Positions 6,756 to 16,377 of a DNA stretch of 64,000 bases are shown piece after piece. The notes below the pieces were generated by a model that was not told the DNA's origin, did not search any database, and saw only the letters and a program-made list of their open reading frames with translations. Origin of the DNA: Acidobacteriota bacterium (lineage in GTDB: Bacteria; Acidobacteriota; Vicinamibacteria; Vicinamibacterales; SCN-69-37); contig SHUF01000005.1 in NCBI GenBank assembly GCA_009694745.1, forward strand, positions 1 through 64,000, written 5' to 3'. A program made the translations under genes and the position numbers. Position 1 is the stretch's first letter; each line of letters opens with the position of its first letter.

Positions 6756-7634
6756 ATGCGATCGCTGCCCGCGTTTTTCACCGAATCCCAGGACGCCATC
6801 GCGCGGGCCCTGGATCTCATGGTGCCGGCGCCAGGGACGTCTGCGCCGTTCGCATCCCAGGTCACCGACGCAATGCGGTACACACTGCTCGCGCCCTCCA
6901 AGCGCGTGCGCGCCGTCGTGGTGCTGCTGGCGGCGGATCTGTGCGGTCATCCTTCGCGCGCGCTCCCGGCCGCGTGCGCGATCGAAGCGATCCACGCGTC
7001 GTCTCTCATCCTGGATGATCTGCCGTGTATGGATGACGCGCCGCTGCGGCGTGGCCGTCCCACCGTGCATACCGTGTACGGCGAGGCCATCGCGGTGCTT
7101 GCGGCCTTCGGCCTGTTGAACGAGGCCTATCGGCATCTGGCTCGCAGCTATGACGCGCCGCTGGCCGCGCGCCTGACGACATTGTGCGCCGATGCCGTCG
7201 GCCTGGATGGACTCGTGGAAGGACAGGCCGAGGACGTGTTGGCCACAGACGCCACCCTGAACTTCGAGACGCTTGAGCGCATCCACCGGCGCAAGACCGG
7301 CGTGCTGTTCAGCGCGGCCGCCACCGCGGGCGCTCTGACCGCAGGGGGGTCAGCCGCCGATGTCGCCGCGTTGACCGCCTACGCGAAGAACCTCGGGCTC
7401 GCGTTTCAAGTGGTGGACGACCTGCTCGACGTCATCGGCACGCCGGAGGAAACCGGCAAGGCCGTGCGGCACGATGCGCGCAAGACCACGTTCGTCTCCT
7501 TCAGTGGCGTGGACGGGGCGCGCGAGTTGGCGCACGAACTCTGTCGCACCGCCACCCTGGCCTTGGCGCCGTTTGGCCAGCGCGCGGCCAGGCTCGGTGA
7601 GTTGGCCGACTTCGTCGCCGCGCGGAGACTCTAG
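6756..7634 (+). CDS. ispA: short-chain polyprenyl diphosphate synthase (farnesyl/geranylgeranyl type)
   Basis: A 292-residue all-helical trans-prenyltransferase that condenses isopentenyl diphosphate onto allylic diphosphates, supplying quinone, undecaprenyl and other isoprenoid precursors. The first aspartate motif is DDLPCMDD (residues 87-94), followed by RRGRPT. The second, DDLLD in FQVVDDLLD, lies in the C-terminal third with the TGKAVRHD lysine region. The start is ATG 6756; GTG 6750 is two codons upstream in frame. Chain length is uncertain, and ispA is assigned by size and the DDx4D motif. Confidence 0.88.
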   Translation: MRSLPAFFTESQDAIARALDLMVPAPGTSAPFASQVTDAMRYTLLAPSKRVRAVVVLLAADLCGHPSRALPAACAIEAIHASSLILDDLPCMDDAPLRRGRPTVHTVYGEAIAVLAAFGLLNEAYRHLARSYDAPLAARLTTLCADAVGLDGLVEGQAEDVLATDATLNFETLERIHRRKTGVLFSAAATAGALTAGGSAADVAALTAYAKNLGLAFQVVDDLLDVIGTPEETGKAVRHDARKTTFVSFSGVDGARELAHELCRTATLALAPFGQRAARLGELADFVAARRL

Positions 7635-7635
7635 A

Positions 7636-9570
7636 GTGGAACACGAGCCGAAGCCTCCCGCGCGCGTGGACGACCTCCGCGAACAGTTGCGCGCGCTCGG
7701 ATATCTGGACGCACGCGTCGATCGGTTTGTGCTCGGCCGGGCTGCCACGCGCGGCCGCGGATGGTCGCTGGCGCTCGGGGCAAGCCTGCGCATTGGCGCG
7801 CTGGCGGGCGTGCTGCTGGGTCCGGCGGCGGCCGTGGGCCTGTCTGCCAGGCTGCCGGGTCTCGTCACCAGCGTGACCGACGCGGTGGTGCTGGCCGGGT
7901 ATCTCGCGGTGCTCTTTGGCGCGGGGTCTGCGGTACTCGCGTTCGTCGCGATTCTAGCCGGCGTAGCGCTCGCCCGCGGCGCCGCGTCAGACGCGAACTT
8001 CGCGCCACGCGCTCGCCGCGCAGCCACGGTGGCCGGCCTGGCCGTGGCCGCCGCCTGCCTCGTGTATCTCACTCTGTGGTGGCGGACCACCACCGCGCCG
8101 ATGGGACCGCTCGCCAGCGTGCCCGCGCAGGTGCTGGTGATGGCGATCGCCGTGACGATCAGCGTACTTGTTGGCCATGCCGTAACCGTGACGGTGTTGG
8201 CCACACTCGTGCGCTTCGGACTCGCTCGATCGATGGAACATGGGTCGCCGCTGTCGTCGTGGCGGGTGCTGTTGCCCGTTGGCGCCGTCGCGCTCGTCGG
8301 CGCGGTGTCCCTGCTGGCGATGACCGCGAGAACCGCGCCCGAGCCAGTCGCCCCCCCGCTGGCCGTGGTGCCCACAGGCGCGCGGGGGGTGGTGATCGCG
8401 ATTGACGGTGTGGACATTCCCACACTCACCCGCCTCACCACGGGCGGGGCCCTTCCTACACTTGGGGCGCTGACCGCGCAGGCACGAGCCACGCTCCTCA
8501 ACGACACCAATCGCGACCCGGCTCGTGTGTGGACGACGATCGCGACGGCGCAGACGCCTGAGCGACACGGCATTCACGCCCTGCAGGCGCGCCAGCTGGC
8601 GGGCGTGGAAGGACGGTTGCGGCCGGAATCGCCAGGGCTCTCGCTACTCACTGCAGCGACGGATCTGTTGCGACTCACGGGCCCGACGATCGCGTCGGGC
8701 GATGAGCGTGTGCTCCCGGCGTTCTGGGAAGTGGCGGCAGCCGCCGGGCTGCGCACGGCTGTCGTGCACTGGTGGGCGACATGGCCGGCGGGTCCTGGTC
8801 AGGGGATTGTGCTGTCGGATCGCGCCATCCTGCGCCTGGAGCAAGGCGGCGCCTCTGCCGGAGAGATCGCGCCCGAGACACTCCACGCACCACTCGTCGC
8901 CGGCATCGAGGCGCGCCGCGCGCGTGTGGCGGCCGCGACCGCGCACACATGGCCTGACGGGCAGCCCGATCAGATCACCGACGTGCTGAAGCGATCCGCC
9001 GAACTCGACGCCACGGTGCTCGACCTCGGTGCCGACGCGGCTCTTGGGCCACTCGATCTGCGGACGGTCTATCTGCCGGGCCTGGATATCGCGCAATACG
9101 CCCTCCTGCAAGGCGCGGACAACTCGCCGATGGCCACCTCGGCCACCGCCGACCGCGTACGCGGCCTCGAAGCCTACTATTCGTTTCTTGATGCGGCCCT
9201 GGCTCGGTGGCTCGCGCTGGTTCCAGACGCCAATCGGCAGGTGGTCCTCATCCTTCAACCGGGACGAGTGCAACACGCCGCTGCGGGCTTGTTGGCGATG
9301 AGCGGATCGTTTGCATCACAAGCCACACTCACCGACCTGGCGCCCACCGCCGTGGCGCCAACGGTGCTGACCTTACTCGGGGTGCCGAGTGCATCCGACC
9401 TGGCAGGCGCAGCCGCACGGGAACTCTTCTCCGAAGGCTTCACCAGCCGTTACCCGGCGCGCGTGGTCTCGACCTATGGCAAGCGCCGCGCCCCCGCGCA
9501 GGCGCGCACGGGCAAGCCACTCAATCAGGAAATGATCGAGCGGATGCGGAGTTTGGGATATGTCAGATAG
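7636..9570 (+). CDS. membrane-anchored alkaline-phosphatase-superfamily phosphodiesterase
   Basis: 644 residues. After a soluble 'LREQLRALGYLDARVD' segment come about five hydrophobic helices (residues about 40-230). A domain like type I phosphodiesterase/nucleotide pyrophosphatase follows: metal aspartate in VVIAIDGVD, then a nucleophile motif WTTIATAQTPERHGI with the probable catalytic threonine. The chain ends 'RMRSLGYVR', a tail seen in many sulfatase/phosphatase-like proteins of this group. It may cleave a phosphodiester or modify envelope polymers; the substrate is unknown. The GTG at 7636 starts two bases after the ispA stop, so the two are coupled. Confidence 0.75.
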   Translation: MEHEPKPPARVDDLREQLRALGYLDARVDRFVLGRAATRGRGWSLALGASLRIGALAGVLLGPAAAVGLSARLPGLVTSVTDAVVLAGYLAVLFGAGSAVLAFVAILAGVALARGAASDANFAPRARRAATVAGLAVAAACLVYLTLWWRTTTAPMGPLASVPAQVLVMAIAVTISVLVGHAVTVTVLATLVRFGLARSMEHGSPLSSWRVLLPVGAVALVGAVSLLAMTARTAPEPVAPPLAVVPTGARGVVIAIDGVDIPTLTRLTTGGALPTLGALTAQARATLLNDTNRDPARVWTTIATAQTPERHGIHALQARQLAGVEGRLRPESPGLSLLTAATDLLRLTGPTIASGDERVLPAFWEVAAAAGLRTAVVHWWATWPAGPGQGIVLSDRAILRLEQGGASAGEIAPETLHAPLVAGIEARRARVAAATAHTWPDGQPDQITDVLKRSAELDATVLDLGADAALGPLDLRTVYLPGLDIAQYALLQGADNSPMATSATADRVRGLEAYYSFLDAALARWLALVPDANRQVVLILQPGRVQHAAAGLLAMSGSFASQATLTDLAPTAVAPTVLTLLGVPSASDLAGAAARELFSEGFTSRYPARVVSTYGKRRAPAQARTGKPLNQEMIERMRSLGYVR

Positions 9571-9617
9571 TCCAGGGTCCAGGGCTTGCCCCGCCGTAGC
9601 CTTGGCGGAGGCGGGTC
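9569..9617. repeat. heptad and hairpin repeat after the phosphodiesterase gene
   Basis: Directly at the TAG stop lies AGTCCAGGGTCCAGGG (9569-9584), the reverse complement of the GGACYCT heptads at 15633-15660. It is followed by a GC-rich inverted element CCCGCC...GGCGGG (about 9590-9615). It looks like a short interspersed palindromic element that also sits between convergent genes. Confidence 0.5.
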
Positions 9618-9622
9618 CGACG

Positions 9623-10234
9623 CTACGCTTTGTCTGACGACAGGAAGCGCCAGGCTTGCGGAAGCAGAAGCGCGGCCATGACCGCCTTCATCACGTCGGC
9701 CAGCACAAACGGCAGAACGCCCTGAGTGAATGCGGCCTGGAATGATCCCGTGTACGCCACCATCCAGGTGAGGCCCCCGGCGTAAATCACGGCAAGCCCG
9801 GCCAGCATCGCTGTGACCGACGAACGGAACGTGCGGTCCCAACCGCGCTCGGCCAGCCGGCCGACCACAAACGCCGCCAACGGATATGCCAGCAGGTAGC
9901 CCCCGGTGGGACCAAGCAGCCGCGCGGCGCCCGGCGGGAGAATGACGGATGGTGCAAACACCTGAAGGCCGGCCAACCCGGCCGCCAGGTAGGCCACCTG
10001 CGAGGCGGCGCCCAGACGCGATCCCAGCGCGGCGCCCACCAGCATGACCACCAAGGGCGTGAATGTGAACGGCACCGCCGTAAACGGCACGACCACCGTA
10101 AACTGGGCAGCAAGCGCGGTCAGCGCCACGGCAAAGACCACAGCCGCCGCGCGGGCTACAGGCACAAACGAAGCCGACGCGGAGGCGCCTAGCGACACAT
10201 CGAGAAGGGACCCGCGGACAATGTTCACAGACAT
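9623..10234 (-). CDS. bioY: biotin transporter BioY
   Basis: A 203-residue integral membrane protein of about six helices, the substrate-binding S component of energy-coupling-factor biotin transport, or a solitary biotin transporter. The conserved LGPTGGYLLAYPLAAFVVG segment near residue 107 is diagnostic, as is the N-terminal region VPFTAVPFTFTPLVVMLVGAALG. No BioM/BioN lies nearby, so it either works alone or shares an ECF module encoded elsewhere. It is divergent from thiD with a 19-base gap. Confidence 0.92.
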   Translation of the reverse strand: MSVNIVRGSLLDVSLGASASASFVPVARAAAVVFAVALTALAAQFTVVVPFTAVPFTFTPLVVMLVGAALGSRLGAASQVAYLAAGLAGLQVFAPSVILPPGAARLLGPTGGYLLAYPLAAFVVGRLAERGWDRTFRSSVTAMLAGLAVIYAGGLTWMVAYTGSFQAAFTQGVLPFVLADVMKAVMAALLLPQAWRFLSSDKA

Positions 10235-10253
10235 GGCAGTTGGATTCTAACGA

Positions 10254-11039
<786 letters not shown>

Positions 11040-11043
11040 CCGC

Positions 11044-12432
11044 ATGTTCACACCCGACACCTACCGCACGCGCCGCAACCGCCTGAAAAAAGACGTCGGC
11101 TCCGGTCTCCTGCTCTTCCTCGGCAACGAGGAAGTCGGGATGAACTACACCGCCAACATCTACCCCTTCCGTCAGGACAGCACGTTCCTCTATTTCTGGG
11201 CGGTGGACCAGCCGGGCGTCGCGGCACTCATCGACATCGATCAGGACACCGAGACGCTGTTTGGCGACGACCAGACGATTGTCGACGTTGTGTGGTCAGG
11301 ACCACTGCCGACGCTCGCGGACCGCTGCGCACCGGCGGGCATCGCTACTCACGCACCCGCGAGTGCGCTCGCGGAGCGCCTGGCTGAAGCCGTTCGCCAG
11401 GGACGCCGGGTGCATTTTCTGGCGCCATATCGCGCCGAGCACAGTGAAAAGCTGTCGGCATTACTGGGCCTGCACGGCACAATGACGCGCGCCTATCGGT
11501 CCGAGGTCTTTCACCAGGGCGTCATCGCGCAGCGCAGCTACAAGACCGCCGAGGAAGTGGCCGACCTTGACGCGGCCGTGAACATCTCGAAGGAAATGTA
11601 CGCCGCCGCCATGCGCACGGCGCGCCCGGGCAAATACGAGTACGAGGTGGTCGGCGAAATCTCAGGGGTCGCGCTCGCGCATGGCGGGCGGTTCTCTTTC
11701 CCGCCGATTTGCTCGGTGCACGGCGAAACGCTGCACAATCCGTTCTACCGCAACCAGATGCAGGCTGGCGACGTGATGATTCTCGATTCAGGCGCCGAGA
11801 CTTCGCACTACAACGCGAGCGACATCACGCGCACGATCCCCGTAGGCGGCACGTTCACGGCCCAGCAGAAGCTCATCTACGAAATGGTGCTGCGTGCGCA
11901 ATCGGCCGCGATCGACGCCGTCAAGCCCGGCGTGCGTTACCTGGACGTGCACCTGCTGGCCGCTCGCTCGTTTGCCACCGACCTCAAGGCCGCCGGCCTC
12001 ATGAAGGGTGACGTGGACGAGGCCGTGGCCGCCGGCGCCCATGCCCTGTTCTTTCCCCACGGCCTCGGTCACATGCTCGGCATGGACGTGCACGACATGG
12101 AGAATCTCGAGGAACGCCTGGTGGGATACCGCGACGGCCTCGAGCGCAGCACGCAGTTCGGCCTGGGTTACCTCCGGCTCGCTCGTGAGGTCGAGCCGGG
12201 GTTTGTGATCACCGTGGAGCCCGGTCTCTATTTCATTCCCGCGCTCATCGATCAGTGGAAGGCCGACGGCACACACGCCGCGTTCATCAACTTCGCCGAA
12301 GTCGAAAAGTTCCGCGACGCTAGGGGCTATCGCATCGAAGACGACGTACTGGTGACCGAGGGTGGCCACCGGGTGCTCGGCCAGCCTATTCCGAAGACCG
12401 TGGCCGACGTCGAAGCCGCGTGCCGGGGCTAG
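11044..12432 (+). CDS. pepP: Xaa-Pro aminopeptidase (aminopeptidase P, M24B)
   Basis: A 462-residue cytoplasmic metallopeptidase that removes N-terminal residues preceding proline. The aminopeptidase P N-terminal domain (about 1-150) is followed by a pita-bread catalytic domain. The dimetal ligands are visible in order: LDSGAE, SDITRT, FPHGLGHMLG, VEPGLY and IEDDVLV. The ATG at 11044 follows the thiD stop by four bases and gives the family's usual start. Length matches the long PepP group. Confidence 0.93.
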   Translation: MFTPDTYRTRRNRLKKDVGSGLLLFLGNEEVGMNYTANIYPFRQDSTFLYFWAVDQPGVAALIDIDQDTETLFGDDQTIVDVVWSGPLPTLADRCAPAGIATHAPASALAERLAEAVRQGRRVHFLAPYRAEHSEKLSALLGLHGTMTRAYRSEVFHQGVIAQRSYKTAEEVADLDAAVNISKEMYAAAMRTARPGKYEYEVVGEISGVALAHGGRFSFPPICSVHGETLHNPFYRNQMQAGDVMILDSGAETSHYNASDITRTIPVGGTFTAQQKLIYEMVLRAQSAAIDAVKPGVRYLDVHLLAARSFATDLKAAGLMKGDVDEAVAAGAHALFFPHGLGHMLGMDVHDMENLEERLVGYRDGLERSTQFGLGYLRLAREVEPGFVITVEPGLYFIPALIDQWKADGTHAAFINFAEVEKFRDARGYRIEDDVLVTEGGHRVLGQPIPKTVADVEAACRG

Positions 12433-12468
12433 TGAACACACAAGGCGTGAAGCACTGAAGGAGCAAAC

Positions 12469-12474
12469 TATACT
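12469..12474 (+). promoter_or_regulatory. TATACT -10 element directly before moaE
   Basis: TATACT ends six bases before the ATG at 12481, predicting a transcription start at the start codon. No Shine-Dalgarno can be placed in the spacer GGTTTG. Confidence 0.55.
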
Positions 12475-12480
12475 GGTTTG

Positions 12481-12963
12481 ATGCTGGCGGTCACCCGCGC
12501 CCCGTTGTCGGTTGATGCCCTCACCGCTGAGGTGGAGGCGTCCGTCCGCACACGTGGTGAAGGCTGCGGCGCTCTGGCGTCTTTCCTGGGCGTGGTTCGT
12601 GCCACTCATCAAGGCCGCGCGGTCAGATATCTGGAGTACGAGGCCTTCGACGCGCTCGCTCTCAAGGTTTTTGCGCAGATTCAGGTGGAAGCCGCGGATC
12701 GATGGCCCGGCGCGGCGCTGGGCATCGCGCATCGCGTGGGCCGGCTCGCCATCGGCGAGGCGAGCGTGGCCATTGTCGCAGCCACTGCACATCGCGCGGA
12801 GGCCTTTCAAGTGTGCCGGTACGCCATCGAGCGGATCAAACAGATCGCGCCGGTATGGAAGCATGAGTTCTTCGAAGACGGCGAGGCCTGGGTGGAAGGG
12901 GCGATCGTGAATCCTGACGATCACGCGGCCCGGGCGCGGGCGCTGGAGATCGCATGCGCGTGA
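12481..12963 (+). CDS. moaE: molybdopterin synthase catalytic subunit
   Basis: A 160-residue large subunit that transfers sulfur from the MoaD C-terminus to cyclic pyranopterin monophosphate to form molybdopterin. Conserved segments are GALASFLGVVR near residues 30-40, LEYEAF, and the active-site lysine region IKQIAPVWKHEFFEDG near 120-135. The start is ATG 12481, since the codon before it is only TTG and a -10 hexamer ends six bases upstream. It overlaps moaD by ten bases; having the large subunit first is a common variation. Confidence 0.94.
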   Translation: MLAVTRAPLSVDALTAEVEASVRTRGEGCGALASFLGVVRATHQGRAVRYLEYEAFDALALKVFAQIQVEAADRWPGAALGIAHRVGRLAIGEASVAIVAATAHRAEAFQVCRYAIERIKQIAPVWKHEFFEDGEAWVEGAIVNPDDHAARARALEIACA

Positions 12964-13199
12964 CCGTCCGCCTCTTCGCACGGCTGCGCGAACTGGCCGG
13001 GGCCGAAAGCCTGACGGTGGAGGTGCCCACCCCGGCGACGGCCGCTACGGTGTGGCGTGCCCTGTGTGTCACGGCACCGGCGCTGGCTCCATTCGAGCGC
13101 GCGGTGTCGTGCGCAATCAACACCAATTTTTCGCGAATGTCCCAGCCGGTTGCAGACGGCGACGATGTCGCATTTCTCCCGCCTGTTTCCGGCGGATGA
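12954..13199 (+). CDS. moaD: molybdopterin synthase sulfur-carrier subunit
   Basis: An 81-residue ubiquitin-like protein ending in the double glycine (PPVSGG) that becomes a thiocarboxylate and donates sulfur in MoaE. The strand pattern MRVTVRLFARLRELAG and the GDDVAFLPPVSGG tail are typical. It overlaps the moaE end by ten bases and lies ten bases before prfA. Its partner is the adjacent MoaE. Confidence 0.94.
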   Translation: MRVTVRLFARLRELAGAESLTVEVPTPATAATVWRALCVTAPALAPFERAVSCAINTNFSRMSQPVADGDDVAFLPPVSGG

Positions 13200-13208
13200 T
13201 GGAAACCT

Positions 13209-14306
13209 ATGACTCCGCAAGTCAGTGAAAAACTCAAGTCGATGGAAGCGCGGTACGAAGAGCTGATGCGCATGGTCAGCGACCCGGCCATCCAGGCAGA
13301 GCAGGCCACCTATCGCACGCATACCAAAGCTCTGGTGGACCTTCAGCCCGTGGTCGAGGGCTTCCAGTTGTGGCGCTCGCTCGATCGCCAATTGGCGGAA
13401 AACCGAGAACTGGCCGACAGTGACGATGCGGAGATGGTTGCGCTGGCCAAGGAAGAGATTCCCGGGCTCGAGACGCGCATCGAAACGCTCGAAGGAAAAC
13501 TCAAACTGCTGCTGGTCCCACGCGACCCCAATGACGACCGCAACGTGGTGCTCGAGTTGCGCGCGGGCACAGGCGGTGACGAGGCGGCCCTGTTTGCCGG
13601 CGACCTGTACCGCATGTATTCGCGTTATGCCGAACGGCAGGGCTGGAAGATCGATGTCCACTCGATAAGTGAAAACGGCATCGGCGGCCTGAAGGAAGTG
13701 GTGGCGTCGGTGGAAGGGCGGGGCGTCTACGGCATGCTCAAACATGAGAGCGGCGTCCACCGGGTGCAGCGCGTCCCCACGACCGAGGCCAGCGGGCGCA
13801 TTCATACCTCGACGGCCACGGTCGCCGTGTTGCCTGAAGCCGAGGAAGTGGACGTCCAGATCGAAGCGAAGGACCTCAGGATCGACACCTTCTGTTCGAG
13901 CGGCCCAGGTGGCCAGAGCGTCAACACCACCTACTCCGCCGTGCGCATTACGCACCTGCCCACCGGCGTGGTGGTCTCGCAGCAGGATGAAAAATCGCAG
14001 ATCAAGAACCGGCAGAAGGCCATGAAGGTGCTTCGCTCGCGGCTGTACGAGATGGAGTTGCGCAAGCAGCAGGACGCCATCGCGAAGGAACGCCGCGGCC
14101 AGGTCGGCACGGGCGAGCGATCCGAAAAGATCCGCACCTACAACTTTAAGGAAAACCGCATCACGGACCACCGCATCAACTTCACGATGCATCAGTTGCA
14201 GTACGCGCTTGACGGCGATCTGAACGAATTGATCGAGCAGATGAACGCCCATGTGCAGGCCGAAAAACTCAAACAAGCCACCGAGGAACCAGGATCGATG
14301 CAATGA
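13209..14306 (+). CDS. prfA: peptide chain release factor 1
   Basis: 365 residues, close to the family's usual 355-365. It recognises UAA/UAG and triggers peptidyl-tRNA hydrolysis. The GGQ motif is in [20 protein letters not shown] around residue 230, and the codon-recognition region PxT appears as [16 protein letters not shown]. The glutamine of GGQ is the target of the methyltransferase encoded next. It overlaps prmC by four bases (ATGA), so the pair is translationally coupled. Confidence 0.97.
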   Translation: MTPQVSEKLKSMEARYEELMRMVSDPAIQAEQATYRTHTKALVDLQPVVEGFQLWRSLDRQLAENRELADSDDAEMVALAKEEIPGLETRIETLEGKLKLLLVPRDPNDDRNVVLELRAGTGGDEAALFAGDLYRMYSRYAERQGWKIDVHSISENGIGGLKEVVASVEGRGVYGMLKHESGVHRVQRVPTTEASGRIHTSTATVAVLPEAEEVDVQIEAKDLRIDTFCSSGPGGQSVNTTYSAVRITHLPTGVVVSQQDEKSQIKNRQKAMKVLRSRLYEMELRKQQDAIAKERRGQVGTGERSEKIRTYNFKENRITDHRINFTMHQLQYALDGDLNELIEQMNAHVQAEKLKQATEEPGSMQ

Positions 14307-15208
14307 CCGCGGTGGCGTCGGTCGTGAACGCGGCGGTGGCGCGCCTGTGCGCGGCCGGGTTTTCCCGCGACGAAGCGAGGCGCGATGTCGGAGTGCTTGC
14401 CCGCGCCATTCTTGGGTGGAGCCTGGAAGACTGGCTGGCGCGGTCATCCACTAACGCACCCGCAGCCTTTGCGGCCACACTCGACGCTCTGGTCGCACGT
14501 CGGGCGCGCTATGAGCCGGTCGCGTACCTCCTGGGCGAAAAGGAATTTTATGGACGCGTCTTTCGCGTCACCCACCACACGCTCATCCCTCGCCCTGAGA
14601 CAGAGGGCCTCGTGGACGCGGCCCTGGCATGGCTCGCTCGACGCCCCACGTCACCACATGATGCTCAGCGCGCCTGTGCTGCCGCGCGCATTGTTGACGT
14701 CGGCACCGGCAGCGGTTGCATTGCCATCACACTCGCGCTGGAAGCCACGTCCGCAGTCGTGCACGCCACCGACATTTCTGCTGACGCGTTAGCCGTAGCT
14801 CGCGACAACGCGACGCATCTGGGCGCAGGCGCGGTGCACTTTCACTGTGGCAGCCTGCTCGCAGATGTCGCGCTGCCGGTTGACCTGATCGTCTCCAACC
14901 CCCCCTACGTGCCGGCGCAAGACAGATTCTCACTGCAGCCGGACGTCGCAGACCACGAGCCCGCGACCGCCCTCTTCGGCGGCGACGATGGGCTTGAAGT
15001 GATTCGGCATTTGATTCCCGAAGCGCGGCGGGGCCTGGCCGCCGGCGGAGTCCTGATCATGGAAATCGGCATCGGACAGGCAGACAACATCGCAGGCCTC
15101 CTCGAGGCGGCCGGGTTTGCCGGCATTGAACGCCATGCGGACCTTCAGGGGATCGCACGGGTCATCGAGGCGCACGTGCCAGGGCCGCCCGCCCGACCGG
15201 GCCTATAA
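14303..15208 (+). CDS. prmC: release factor glutamine methyltransferase
   Basis: A 301-residue enzyme that N5-methylates the GGQ glutamine of release factors. An N-terminal helical domain (about 1-75) is followed by a SAM domain with [16 protein letters not shown] and the catalytic NPPYVPAQ motif. The [13 protein letters not shown] segment is also typical. It starts inside the last codons of prfA, the classic prfA-prmC order. Confidence 0.96.
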   Translation: MTAVASVVNAAVARLCAAGFSRDEARRDVGVLARAILGWSLEDWLARSSTNAPAAFAATLDALVARRARYEPVAYLLGEKEFYGRVFRVTHHTLIPRPETEGLVDAALAWLARRPTSPHDAQRACAAARIVDVGTGSGCIAITLALEATSAVVHATDISADALAVARDNATHLGAGAVHFHCGSLLADVALPVDLIVSNPPYVPAQDRFSLQPDVADHEPATALFGGDDGLEVIRHLIPEARRGLAAGGVLIMEIGIGQADNIAGLLEAAGFAGIERHADLQGIARVIEAHVPGPPARPGL

Positions 15209-15209
15209 T
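15204..15209 (+). promoter_or_regulatory. TATAAT -10 element directly before the HIT gene
   Basis: A perfect TATAAT lies between the prmC coding end and the HIT start and ends seven bases before the ATG at 15217. Transcription from it would start at about the ATG, giving a leaderless mRNA independent of the upstream operon. Confidence 0.55.
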
Positions 15210-15216
15210 TTCTGCC

Positions 15217-15558
15217 ATGTCCTGCCTGTTCTGCCGCATCATTGCCGGCGAAATTCCTGGGTCGCGTGTGTACGAAGATGCCGAACTTGTCGCCTTCGAT
15301 GACATCCATCCCCAGGCGCCGATGCACGTGCTCATCGTGCCTCGCGTGCACGTGCCGACGCTCAACGAGGTCGATCCGTCGCACGATGCGTTGGTCGGGT
15401 CAATGATTCGCCGTGCGGCGGCCATCGCCGCAGAGCGCGGGTATGCCGAGGGCGGCTACCGGACGGTGTTCAACTGCAACGCCCAGGCCGGGCAGACGGT
15501 CTTTCACATTCACCTTCATTTGTTGGGCGGCCGCACCCTCGCGTGGCCGCCGGGATAG
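15217..15558 (+). CDS. HIT-family nucleotide hydrolase (HinT-like)
   Basis: A 113-residue histidine-triad protein, the usual HinT length, that hydrolyses adenosine phosphoramidates or acyl-adenylates. The triad is HIHLHLLGG near residues 96-104, and the N-terminus has CLFCRIIAGEIPG with a CxxC pair. The ATG at 15217 is eight bases after the prmC stop. It is followed by palindromic and heptad repeats and then the convergent HAD gene. Confidence 0.93.
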   Translation: MSCLFCRIIAGEIPGSRVYEDAELVAFDDIHPQAPMHVLIVPRVHVPTLNEVDPSHDALVGSMIRRAAAIAAERGYAEGGYRTVFNCNAQAGQTVFHIHLHLLGGRTLAWPPG

Positions 15559-15571
15559 GGCGTATCCGGAG

Positions 15572-15627
15572 GGCACGGGCTTCAGCCCGTGCCGCGCGTC
15601 CCGGGCTGAAGCCCGGGACCTCCGAAC
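15572..15627. repeat. pair of palindromes, including dispersed repeat copy 2
   Basis: Two perfect 10-bp stems stand side by side: GGCACGGGCT/AGCCCGTGCC (15572-15593) and GTCCCGGGCT/AGCCCGGGAC (15598-15619), each with a two-base loop and sharing the GGGCT-AGCCC core. The second, with its CTCCGAAC tail, matches the repeat at 873-902 over 30 bases with one difference. The pair lies between convergent genes. Confidence 0.7.
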
Positions 15628-15632
15628 AATGG

Positions 15633-15660
15633 GGACTCTGGACCCTGGACCCTGGACTCT
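15633..15660. repeat. four tandem GGACYCT heptads
   Basis: The sequence is four 7-base units: GGACTCT, GGACCCT, GGACCCT and GGACTCT. The last unit runs into the stop codon of the minus-strand HAD gene at 15659-15661. The same heptads occur in reverse complement after the gene ending at 9570. Confidence 0.7.
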
Positions 15661-16342
15661 AGAGCACTCCCGCCAGTTCGGCGAGGGACCGGATGACGGG
15701 GATGGTTGGATCGGCGAGCGTGACTCGCTGGCCGCGGTCGAGCAGAACCGCGCGCATGCCGGCCTGGCGCGCGCCGTGGACGTCGTGGGCCAGGCTGTCG
15801 CCCACCATCACGGCTCGCGACGCGGACACCTGCATCCGATCCAACGCTTCCTGAAAGATGCGTGGGTCCGGTTTCATGTGGCCGAATTCCGCAGATGACA
15901 CCGTCACCGACATCAACCCTTCGATTGCAAAGTGGGTCTGGAACGATGTCAGGCAGCGATGGGAATTCGAAATCAAACCCAGCTTCAGGCCCCGCGCGTG
16001 CAGCGCCGTCAGCGCCGCCGGCACGTCGTCGTACATCTCGAAGTGGTGATGCTGGGCCCAGTCGTCGTAAATCTCGCGGGCGGCGATCTCTACACCGGGG
16101 CCGCTGCCTCCCATGAGTTCGATAATCCGAGCGGTGTACCTGGTGAAGAGCGCGTCATGGTAGAGCTGATCGGCTGAGTCGAGCATGGCGGCGGCGCCCG
16201 CCACGGCCGTCTCAAACGCGGACGGATCCACCTCAACGCCATGCCGAACACATGTACCCGCATACCCGGCGCCAAGGAACCTGGGACCGGGCCGGATCAG
16301 CGTAAAGTCCACGTCGAAAAAGACGGCCTCGGTCTCTGCCAC
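15659..16342 (-). CDS. HAD-superfamily phosphatase (YjjG-like)
   Basis: 227 residues. Motif I is FFDVDFTLI (Phe replaces the usual Gly of DxDGT), motif II LGLISNS, motif III lysine in FGHMKPDPRIFQ, and motif IV VGDSLAHDVHGARQAG. It probably dephosphorylates nucleotides or sugar phosphates. The GTG at 16342 is chosen because the conserved strand follows at once and a perfect TATAAT ends seven bases upstream. A longer frame from 16378 would overlap the start of the divergent ileS. It converges on the HIT gene. Confidence 0.86.
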   Translation of the reverse strand: MAETEAVFFDVDFTLIRPGPRFLGAGYAGTCVRHGVEVDPSAFETAVAGAAAMLDSADQLYHDALFTRYTARIIELMGGSGPGVEIAAREIYDDWAQHHHFEMYDDVPAALTALHARGLKLGLISNSHRCLTSFQTHFAIEGLMSVTVSSAEFGHMKPDPRIFQEALDRMQVSASRAVMVGDSLAHDVHGARQAGMRAVLLDRGQRVTLADPTIPVIRSLAELAGVL

Positions 16343-16349
16343 TGAACTG

Positions 16350-16355
16350 ATTATA
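16350..16355 (-). promoter_or_regulatory. TATAAT -10 element before the HAD gene, in the ileS divergent gap
   Basis: On the minus strand TATAAT ends seven bases before the GTG at 16342. On the plus strand the same AT-rich patch contains TATAGAAT (16352-16359), 18 bases before the ileS ATG, so both genes may be driven from one spot. Confidence 0.5.
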
Positions 16356-16377
16356 GAATAAGGGTTTACACCACCCA

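Noticed and set aside
7350..8573. 407-codon minus-strand open frame opposite the phosphodiesterase
   Set aside because: It is antisense to the helix-rich and catalytic part of a recognisable gene; its low-complexity Ala/Thr/Arg composition is typical of a GC-rich shadow frame.
12921..14447. 508-codon minus-strand open frame opposite prfA
   Set aside because: Entirely antisense to moaD, prfA and the start of prmC, which are certain.
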